Under the pieces are notes generated by a model. The model was not told the DNA's origin. It was given only the letters and a program-made list of their open reading frames with translations, and ran no database searches. The position numbers and the translations under genes are program-made. From Peribacillus sp. FSL E2-0218 (GTDB taxonomy: Bacteria > Bacillota > Bacilli > Bacillales > DSM-1321): a DNA stretch of 64,000 bases. The stretch covers positions 623,501 through 687,500 of the forward strand of contig NZ_CP150304.1 of NCBI RefSeq assembly GCF_037992945.1, in the 5' to 3' direction. Positions 57,695 to 64,000 of this stretch are shown here, in pieces. Positions within the stretch are counted from its first letter, which is position 1. Each line of letters begins with the position of its first letter.

Positions 57695-60649
57695 ATGGCA
57701 GAAACAGTCCGAGTGAAAATTAATGGACAGCAACATGAAGTGAAACAGGGGACTCGAATTCTAGATTATCTTTTGGAGATGGAAATAGAGCATCCACATA
57801 TTTGTTATTCAGAAGTATTAGGGCCCATTCAAACGTGTGATACGTGTATGTGCGAAATTGACGGGAAAATCATGAGAGCCTGTTCCACGGAAATCGAGGC
57901 TGGGATGAATATATTAACTTCTTCAGAATTGGCCAAGGCTTCACAAATGGAAGCAATGGATCGCATTTTGGAGAACCATTTACTTTATTGTACGGTTTGT
58001 GATAACAACAACGGAAATTGCCGTGTTCATAACACAGCCGAATTATTGGAAATTGAACATCAAACCCGCCCATATCGGGAAAAAGGATATGAGGCGGATA
58101 TGTCACATCCATTTTACCGATACGATCCGGATCAATGTATTCTTTGTGGTCGTTGCGTGGAAGTTTGCCAAGACCTGCAGGTCAATGAAACCCTATCCAT
58201 TGACTGGGAACGTGAGATTCCACGTGTCGTGTGGGATGACGGCAAATCGATCAATGAATCTTCTTGTGTTTCTTGCGGACAGTGCGCCACCGTTTGTCCG
58301 TGTAACGCATTGATGGAAAAATCGATGTTGGGCGAAGCTGGGCTCATGACAGCCATTCCAAAAGATTTATTAGACCCTATGGTTGACTTAATTAAAGAGG
58401 TCGAACCGGATTATAAAACCATTTTTGCCCTATCGGAAGTGGAAGCGGCCATGCGTGATACACGTACAAAAAAAACAAAAACGGTTTGTACCTTTTGTGG
58501 CGTAGGATGTTCATTCGAGGTTTGGACAAAAGGACGGGAAATCTTAAAAGTGGAACCAACTGAAAATAGTCCTGTCAACAGCGTTTCAAGCTGTGTGAAA
58601 GGGAAATTCGGATGGGACTTCGTAAACAGTGAACAACGGCTTACAACGCCTTTGATCCGAAAAGGCGATGCATTTGTCCCTGCTACATGGGATGAAGCCT
58701 TAACATTGATTGCGGGAAAAATGGGTGCATTTAAACAAACCTACGGAGGGCATGCGCTTGGCTTTGTAAGCTCCTCTAAAACAACAAATGAAGACGCCTA
58801 TCTTATGCAAAAGCTAGCCCGTCAAGTATTTGAATCAAACAACATTGACAACTGTTCAAGATACTGTCAGTCTCCTGCCACGGATGGATTGCTTTCGACA
58901 GTAGGATATGGAGGCGATTCCGGTACGATCAAAGATATCGCTAGTGCAGGCCTTGTCATCATCATTGGTGCCAACCCGACTGAAGGTCATCCGGTGTTGG
59001 CTACTCGGGTAAAACGTGCCAAGAAATTACACGGACAAAAATTAATCGTTTCGGACCTTCGAAAACACGAAATGGCCGAGCGCTCCGATTTGTTTCTGCA
59101 TCCAAAACAAGGAACGGATTATGTATGGATAACGGCCATTGCTAAGTACATCATCGATCAAGGCTGGCATGATGAAGCATTCATTGAAAAACATGTAAAT
59201 CAATATAGTGAGTATGCTGGGCTTTTAGAAACATACACACTTGAATATGCAGAAGAAATAACAGGCCTTCCAAAAGAACAGCTTATTGAAACAGCCAAAA
59301 TGATTCATAAAGCGGATGGAACGTGTATTTTATGGGGAATGGGCGTCACACAAAACGTTTCGGGATCTCATACATCAGCAGCCATCGCTAACCTTTTATT
59401 GGTAACAGGGAACTTTGGCCGCCATGGTGCAGGGGCCTATCCTCTTCGTGGCCATAATAATGTGCAAGGTTCATGTGACATGGGTACCCTGCCACAGTGG
59501 CTTCCAGGAAATCAACGTCTATCGGATGACATGGCGCGAGAAAAGTTTGAACAATCATATGGAGTGAGTATTTCTGATAAGCCAGGGCTAACAAACATTG
59601 AAATGTTAGAAGCAGTGGAGAATGGTGAATTAAAAGCGATGTATCTAATGGGAGAGGATATGGCCTGGGTGGATTCAAATTCCAATCATGTACATGAAAC
59701 GCTTGGCAAGTTGGAATTCTTTGTCGTCCAAGATATCTTCTTAACGAAAACGGCTCAATTTGCAGATGTCGTTTTACCGGCAGCTCCTTCGTTGGAGAAA
59801 GATGGTACATTCACGAATACGGAGAGACGCATTCAACGTCTGTACCGTGTGCTTGATCCATTAGGCGACTCCAAACCGGATTGGTGGATCATTCAGCAAG
59901 TGGCAAAATATATGGGTGCCAATTGGAACTATGATCATCCAAGCGAAATCATGGATGAGATTGCCAGCCTGTCGCCGCTATTTGAAGGGGTATCGTATGA
60001 ACGGCTTGAAGGATGGAAAAGTTTAATGTGGCCCGTGAAAAAAGATGGTACGGATGAGCCTCTTCTTTATACGGACCATTATAACTTCCCGGATGGAAGA
60101 GCTCGTTTTTCTCTTGTCGAATATGTGCCGCCTATTGAATTTGCACAGGAATTTGATCTTACGTTGAATAACGGGAGACTTTTGGAACATTTCCATGAAG
60201 GAAATATGACTAACAAATCCAAGGGGCTTCAGTATAAATTGCCTGAAGTATTCGTAGAGGTTTCACCGGAACTTTCCAAAGAACGCGGTATTAAGGACGG
60301 TTCTTTAGTACGTCTTGTGTCACCATATGGTGCCATCAAACTTCGGGCAGTGGTGACGGATCGAGTGCAAGGAAAAGAGCTATATGTACCGATGCATTCA
60401 GTAAGCCATGAAAATGCGATTAATCTATTAACTGGAAGCATTGGCGATGTTCGAACACAAACACCAGCGTATAAACAGACAAAAGTGAAAATGGAATTAA
60501 TTAATGTCAAGGGCAGCAAACCGCTTCCTTTATACAACCCTCGGTATGCTAAGCGAAATCCACAGCTCGGTGTGCAGGTTGAACGTAAATGGGATCGTGA
60601 AGATTATGAGCCGATTGCAGACCTGAATATAACAGCAGATAGAAAGTGA
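57695..60649 (+). CDS. yrhE: Formate dehydrogenase alpha subunit (YrhE/FdhA-like, Cys-type)
   Basis: This 984-residue molybdoenzyme oxidises formate to CO2. In order: a 2Fe-2S ferredoxin domain (Cys 37, 48, 51, 63), a His/Cys-ligated 4Fe-4S (HLLYCTVCDNNNGNC), two 4Fe-4S ferredoxin motifs (CILCGRCVEVC, CVSCGQCATVCPC), then the molybdopterin domain with its N-terminal cluster (CTFCGVGC) and RYCQSPATDG, where Cys replaces selenocysteine as the Mo ligand. The C-terminal dinucleotide-binding domain starts near LTLNNGRLLEHFH. Start ATG 57695 follows AGGAGATTTT; earlier in-frame codons lie in the terminator. The DUF1641 gene follows, as yrhD follows yrhE in B. subtilis. Needs MoeA/FdhD encoded upstream. 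Confidence 0.93.
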   Translation: MAETVRVKINGQQHEVKQGTRILDYLLEMEIEHPHICYSEVLGPIQTCDTCMCEIDGKIMRACSTEIEAGMNILTSSELAKASQMEAMDRILENHLLYCTVCDNNNGNCRVHNTAELLEIEHQTRPYREKGYEADMSHPFYRYDPDQCILCGRCVEVCQDLQVNETLSIDWEREIPRVVWDDGKSINESSCVSCGQCATVCPCNALMEKSMLGEAGLMTAIPKDLLDPMVDLIKEVEPDYKTIFALSEVEAAMRDTRTKKTKTVCTFCGVGCSFEVWTKGREILKVEPTENSPVNSVSSCVKGKFGWDFVNSEQRLTTPLIRKGDAFVPATWDEALTLIAGKMGAFKQTYGGHALGFVSSSKTTNEDAYLMQKLARQVFESNNIDNCSRYCQSPATDGLLSTVGYGGDSGTIKDIASAGLVIIIGANPTEGHPVLATRVKRAKKLHGQKLIVSDLRKHEMAERSDLFLHPKQGTDYVWITAIAKYIIDQGWHDEAFIEKHVNQYSEYAGLLETYTLEYAEEITGLPKEQLIETAKMIHKADGTCILWGMGVTQNVSGSHTSAAIANLLLVTGNFGRHGAGAYPLRGHNNVQGSCDMGTLPQWLPGNQRLSDDMAREKFEQSYGVSISDKPGLTNIEMLEAVENGELKAMYLMGEDMAWVDSNSNHVHETLGKLEFFVVQDIFLTKTAQFADVVLPAAPSLEKDGTFTNTERRIQRLYRVLDPLGDSKPDWWIIQQVAKYMGANWNYDHPSEIMDEIASLSPLFEGVSYERLEGWKSLMWPVKKDGTDEPLLYTDHYNFPDGRARFSLVEYVPPIEFAQEFDLTLNNGRLLEHFHEGNMTNKSKGLQYKLPEVFVEVSPELSKERGIKDGSLVRLVSPYGAIKLRAVVTDRVQGKELYVPMHSVSHENAINLLTGSIGDVRTQTPAYKQTKVKMELINVKGSKPLPLYNPRYAKRNPQLGVQVERKWDREDYEPIADLNITADRK

Positions 60650-60665
60650 TAGGGGGTAACATGTA

Positions 60666-61145
60666 ATGGCAAAACCAATTACGAAAATAGAAGAACCAGT
60701 GTTTACTGAAAAAGAAAAGCAAAGCCAGGAGCTTGATAACGTTTTGCAGGATATATCGCGAAATTCCGATGGGATTAAAGAAACCATCAAACTGCTCCAG
60801 GAACTCCATGATAGTGGAATTCTTGGGGCAATCAATAATTTGGTTGAGGCAAAAGAAGATGTAGCTAAAATTGCAGTAGGGCAAATGTTGCGTCCGCCTG
60901 TAACTAATGCGCTCAATAATGCGATGGCTGCCGCTGGAGTATTGACAGAATTGGACCCTGAGACAACACAAAAATTAGTGGGGGGCTTATCAAAAGGGCT
61001 TCAAAGAGCAGAGGAAGGATTCCGGGCAAACAAAAAAGTCGGTGTTTTTGATTTAGTGAAGCTGCTAAGAGACCCCGATGTGAATCGAGTTATGAGGTTT
61101 ACTATTGATTTAGTGAAGGGGCTGGGTGAAGGCCTGAAAAAATAA
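60666..61145 (+). CDS. yrhD: DUF1641 protein (YrhD-like), formate dehydrogenase partner
   Basis: This 159-residue helical protein carries the DUF1641 core: LLQELHDSGILGAINNLVEAKEDV and GVFDLVKLLRDPDVNRVMRF. In B. subtilis yrhD is next to yrhE; these proteins are thought to be small subunits or assembly partners of cytosolic formate dehydrogenases. It starts 16 bp after the dehydrogenase stop with GGGGGTAAC upstream. Confidence 0.9.
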   Translation: MAKPITKIEEPVFTEKEKQSQELDNVLQDISRNSDGIKETIKLLQELHDSGILGAINNLVEAKEDVAKIAVGQMLRPPVTNALNNAMAAAGVLTELDPETTQKLVGGLSKGLQRAEEGFRANKKVGVFDLVKLLRDPDVNRVMRFTIDLVKGLGEGLKK

Positions 61146-61502
61146 CTAAATGAGTGCAAAGGACTTGTTCAATTTCTCTTTTGCCTTATTAGGAAGGTCC
61201 GCATTCCTGCCGGTAAATAGTATGATTTCTGGGGACGAAGTACAGAATGAATGTACAATGGTCGATCCTTATTCCTCGTCGGGCATCCCTAACTTTTCGA
61301 TAGCTAAAAACGTTCTGTATCAGAAAAAAAATGAAACTGCTCTAGTACATGCCCATGGACTTTTTATTTTGGAACTCTTTGGGTATGTTCTTTATTTCAT
61401 ATGATCCATGAAACGACAGTAGGCAGGACAACATTAGAAAAATGAAAGTGAATGAAAGGAAAAAATCATGTAGGAGTGGTATTACGAAGATGGGGGATAC
61501 AG
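61146..61502. other. Intergenic region without supported gene
   Basis: An 84-codon frame (61150-61404) has no ribosome-binding site and no recognisable motif; I do not call it. No terminator was found, so the following genes may be read from the formate dehydrogenase transcript. Confidence 0.35.
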
Positions 61503-61925
61503 ATGGTTGAATCAGCTGGAAAATCGTTGATCAAACTTTATCAAATAGTATTGAATATCGCATTAATTATTCTTAGTTTTATCCTTACTTATTTTCTTTT
61601 TAGAGAACTATATTACATTTTAAGTGATATCTTGCTGGAGAATGGTGATGTTCATGGAACGTTCAGTAAGATTTTGGTTTTTTTCCTTTATTTCGGATTC
61701 ATTTCAATGATTTTAACGTATTTTAAAGAAAGTCACCATTTCCCGCTAAGATACCTTTTATATATCGGAATTACAGCGACGATCCGGTTCATTATAGTGA
61801 ATAATGGGAATTCATTTCAAAATTTATGGCTGTCCCTCGTAATTCTCATGCTCACAATCAGCTATATACTATTACCTTCACCAGAAGGACAAAAAATTAA
61901 AAGATTCAGAAGGGAGATATCGTGA
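61503..61925 (+). CDS. psiE: PsiE-family membrane protein
   Basis: This 140-residue protein has four hydrophobic helices and the PsiE layout: LNIALIILSFILTYFLFREL, a short loop, SKILVFFLYFGFISMILTYF, then HHFPLRYLLYIGITATIRFII, the most conserved block of the phosphate-starvation-inducible PsiE family. The biochemical role is unknown. ATG 61503 follows GGGGGATAC; an upstream in-frame ATG at 61452 has a weaker site. It lies 1 bp before the DUF2294 gene. Confidence 0.75.
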   Translation: MVESAGKSLIKLYQIVLNIALIILSFILTYFLFRELYYILSDILLENGDVHGTFSKILVFFLYFGFISMILTYFKESHHFPLRYLLYIGITATIRFIIVNNGNSFQNLWLSLVILMLTISYILLPSPEGQKIKRFRREIS

Positions 61926-61926
61926 T

Positions 61927-62268
61927 ATGGAACATCAATTTAATATGTTAATTCGTGAGATACGTAAAGAATATGTAGGAAATGGACCAAAAGAGATTCA
62001 TACACGTTTTGTAGACAATTGGGCAATTAGTGAGATGAAAGGCAATTTGACGAATGTAGAGAATTTTATGATCAGCTCAAGAGATGGACAAAGGATGGTC
62101 CATGAAGCAAGAACAAAATTAGTAAAGCAAATTTATAAAAATCCCACGGTCCTGAAAAAAATCGAGGATTTGGTGAATGCAAAAATTGTGAGCATCTTTA
62201 CAGATATTGATTTGGACATAGATACAGCGATGACGATTTATGTATTTGATAAGCCTGTTCAAGGTTAA
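61927..62268 (+). CDS. DUF2294-family protein
   Basis: This 113-residue protein shows the DUF2294 pattern: an N-terminal helix and YVGNGPKEIHTRFVDNWAI, then ISSRDGQRMVHEARTKLVK and a C-terminal IVSIFTDIDLDIDTAMTIYVF. The function is unknown; the domain often appears near one-carbon and formate metabolism genes, from memory. ATG 61927 follows AGAAGGGAGAT. It immediately follows psiE. Confidence 0.78.
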   Translation: MEHQFNMLIREIRKEYVGNGPKEIHTRFVDNWAISEMKGNLTNVENFMISSRDGQRMVHEARTKLVKQIYKNPTVLKKIEDLVNAKIVSIFTDIDLDIDTAMTIYVFDKPVQG

Positions 62269-62382
62269 CTAAAAAAATTCCCATCAAAAATATCTCTTTT
62301 GTGCGTAAGGGATATTTTGAGTTGTCCAGATATAGTTTTTGAGAAGGAAATGATTCAACTACCGAATGAAGGCGGAGAGGCA

Positions 62383-62775
62383 ATGGATATAAAAAAAATG
62401 ATAGAGATGACGGAGAAAACCGAAATCGGGATTGAGTCACTTGTTTCGAAAGTGAATAACGACTTTATAAAACTTTATAAAGAAAAAAACATTGAAAGTT
62501 ACATTGATACTCTAAACGACATGTTAGAGTTAGCGGTTCAGCTGGAATTTGATTTTGTTTTGAAATATTTTGGTGCAGTTCCTATCGCCGCTGCCCATGA
62601 AAGATTTCAATTTCAAGAAATATTTAAGTGTTTAGGCACGAGAAAAAGTAATAAAGATTGGTATTTACATTTATTTGCATTGTTTTTAGGGATACCTTCC
62701 GTTTTTCGGTTGGATAGCAAGGAAATTGAGAGGAGTTTCTTTGAAACCAAAAATCAACTTCTTAAGAGGTACTAG
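62383..62775 (+). CDS. Unknown cytosolic protein in the formate dehydrogenase cluster
   Basis: This 130-residue helical protein starts at ATG 62383 after GGAGAGGC; an earlier start at 62299 is less likely. It reads MDIKKMIEMTEKTEIGIESL, then FDFVLKYFGAVPIAAAHERFQF and WYLHLFALFLGIPS. I do not recognise the family. Its place between DUF2294 and modB suggests a link with formate dehydrogenase or molybdate handling. Confidence 0.6.
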   Translation: MDIKKMIEMTEKTEIGIESLVSKVNNDFIKLYKEKNIESYIDTLNDMLELAVQLEFDFVLKYFGAVPIAAAHERFQFQEIFKCLGTRKSNKDWYLHLFALFLGIPSVFRLDSKEIERSFFETKNQLLKRY

Positions 62776-62822
62776 GTATTAGAGTACGAAAATCATTATT
62801 ACTAGTCAAAGTAGGAGGATAC

Positions 62823-63479
62823 ATGTTCCAAGCGTTTCTAACACCCGTACTGTTGTCAATTAAAATCACGATGATATCTGGTGCAGCTGTAATTATTTTA
62901 GGTACTTTAGCGGGGAGACTGCTGTCACTTAATAATTTTAAAGGAAAAGTTATAGTAGAGACGATCTTAATGCTTCCATTGGTCCTACCTCCCTCGGTTG
63001 TGGGATTCTTAATGCTGATTGCGTTGGGAAAGAAGAGTGTGGTGGGGGAAGCACTGGAATTGGTTTTTAGGCAATCGATTCTATTTACATGGTGGGGCGC
63101 TGTTCTCGCATCCATCGTTGTGGCATTTCCCTTAATGTACCAGTCAGCAAAGATTGGATTTCAGGGAATAGATCATGAAATTGAAGCTGCTGCAAGAGTA
63201 TTTGGGGCAAATGAATGGCAAGTTTTTTTCCTGATTTCACTTCCCTTGGCTTCTAGAGCGATCATTTCCGGAAGTGTTTTAAGCATGGCCAGAGCACTGG
63301 GCGAATTCGGTGCTACCTTGATGGTCGCCGGGAACATACCGGGAAAGACGCAAACGGTACCGACAGCCATATATGTGGCCATTGACACTGGAAATATGAC
63401 GCTAGCTTGGCTATGGGTTCTTTTAATGGTAGTCCTATCGTTTATCATGTTATTTCTAGTACAAATCAAACAGAAGTGA
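62823..63479 (+). CDS. modB: ModB, molybdate ABC transporter permease
   Basis: This 218-residue permease has five helices and the ModB/CysW-type sequence LPLVLPPSVVGFLMLIALGKKS, the coupling loop EIEAAARVFGANEWQVFFLISLPLASR and MARALGEFGATLMVAGNIPGKT, the strongest signature of molybdate/tungstate permeases. ATG 62823 is preceded by GTAGGAGG. Neither a ModA binding protein nor a ModC ATPase lies beside it in the window. It supplies the metal for the cofactor genes upstream. Confidence 0.9.
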   Translation: MFQAFLTPVLLSIKITMISGAAVIILGTLAGRLLSLNNFKGKVIVETILMLPLVLPPSVVGFLMLIALGKKSVVGEALELVFRQSILFTWWGAVLASIVVAFPLMYQSAKIGFQGIDHEIEAAARVFGANEWQVFFLISLPLASRAIISGSVLSMARALGEFGATLMVAGNIPGKTQTVPTAIYVAIDTGNMTLAWLWVLLMVVLSFIMLFLVQIKQK

Positions 63480-63793
63480 AATAGGATTTCCTCTATTTAT
63501 TAATGAGGCGAAGTTCTGAAGTGAAAGACCAGTAGTGCGGATCTAACCTGGCTCTTTTCCGCATGGCAAAGTTGAAATGCCTGTTCCATCCAGTGACGTA
63601 AGGTCATTATCGAAACATCGTGCACCAGGTTAAGGATCGCTCCATGAATGATGGGCAATGCTGCCAGGATAACCTATTTGGAGAGTTTTTCCCTTCACTC
63701 GCTGCAATCTGTTTTTGTATGGAGTGCAGCCCTCTACCAATATCCCAAAAGGATCCATCCCCTGTTCTTTACTTCCCTTGAAATCCACTCCGC
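63480..63793. other. Intergenic region, possibly gene remnants
   Basis: No intact gene. The leftward frames include a protein-like piece (GILVEGCTPYKNRLQ, then IGYPGSIAHHSW) that stops early, so decayed coding sequence is possible. Confidence 0.3.
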
Positions 63794-64000
63794 TCAAGGT
63801 AATGAATATATTTCGTAATTTGGCGGATCGTTCAATTTAGACTTTTGCAACCGTCCTTCATTAATTAATTCCTGTAACATGTTTTCGATGACATCAGGCT
63901 TTACACCAAATAGATCAGCAATCTTTACGGTAGAGAGGGCTGTGTATTTTGGTTTTTTAGCTGAAGAAATAATCATATTATGTACCCGCTGAAATAAAAT
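63794..64000 (-). CDS. C-terminal part of a winged-helix-like protein (runs off the window)
   Basis: The leftward frame stays open from the window end: LFQRVHNMIISSAKKPKYTALSTVKIADLFGVKPDVIENMLQ and a basic tail ending NYEIYSLP. STVKIADLFGVKPDVIENML looks like a helix-turn-helix and INEGRLQKSK like the following wing. The gene begins beyond the window; the ATG at 63976 has no ribosome-binding site and is internal. Function unknown, perhaps a small regulator. Confidence 0.5.
   Translation of the reverse strand: MLFQRVHNMIISSAKKPKYTALSTVKIADLFGVKPDVIENMLQELINEGRLQKSKLNDPPNYEIYSLP

Noticed and set aside
61150..61404. 84-codon rightward reading frame after yrhD
   Set aside because: It begins right after the yrhD stop with no ribosome-binding site, has no recognisable motif, and its composition does not resemble the neighbours.
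1..64000. CRISPR arrays, tRNA or rRNA genes, prophage modules
   Set aside because: No regularly spaced repeats, no tRNA-like cloverleaf with CCA-type end and no rRNA sequence was recognised; the recombinase at the left edge is the only integrase-like gene.

Overview
This window looks like a chromosomal segment of a Bacillaceae member (aerobic, endospore-forming Firmicute). Ribosome-binding sites are strong (GGAGG-like), GTG and TTG starts are frequent, and many genes end in textbook intrinsic terminators. There is clear gene-by-gene resemblance to the Bacillus subtilis yfj-yfk, yhjBC and yrhED regions. A Peribacillus-type genome would fit, but the species is inference. I saw no rRNA, tRNA or CRISPR array.

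Layout. 1-10.8 kb: end of a tyrosine recombinase gene, mreBH, an AbrB-family membrane protein, the motA-motB stator with a comFB-like gene, a DJ-1/PfpI protein, a methionine aminopeptidase, a moeA-mobB pair, and small yfk-type genes. 10.8-12.5 kb: an IS1182-type insertion sequence sitting inside a terminator hairpin that it has duplicated. 12.5-27.7 kb: a housekeeping stretch with a P1B4 metal ATPase, MFS transporter, Ca2+/H+ antiporter, YfkD, YfkAB, class I fumarase, PdaA, AlkA-like glycosylase, RNA methyltransferase and tRNA-dihydrouridine synthase. 28-35 kb: a YfcC-family carrier followed by a decayed M20 hydrolase, a chemotaxis receptor, and an ArtPQR-like amino-acid ABC transporter.

35-44.6 kb: a secreted PIG-L deacetylase diverges from an operon of a ROK regulator, a binding protein, an ATPase, a fused double permease and an argininosuccinate-lyase-like enzyme with altered active-site motifs. 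Two similar 17-bp palindromes in the shared promoter region suggest one regulon. 44.8-50.2 kb: YhjBC sodium symporter and two amino-acid permeases; the first is preceded by a single-aptamer glycine riboswitch with a terminator.

50.2-63.5 kb: a molybdenum-cofactor and formate-dehydrogenase block (Mrp/SalA-like, fdhD, moaA, moaC, moeB, second moeA, moaE, moaD, formate dehydrogenase, YrhD-like DUF1641, PsiE, DUF2294, an unknown, modB). Two homologous 5' leaders, one before the Mrp-like gene and one before formate dehydrogenase, share a sigma-A promoter, an upstream hairpin, a 48-nt block (41/48 identical) and an intrinsic terminator. They look like a paralogous cis-regulatory RNA that I cannot match to a known class, and they are the most interesting signal in the window.
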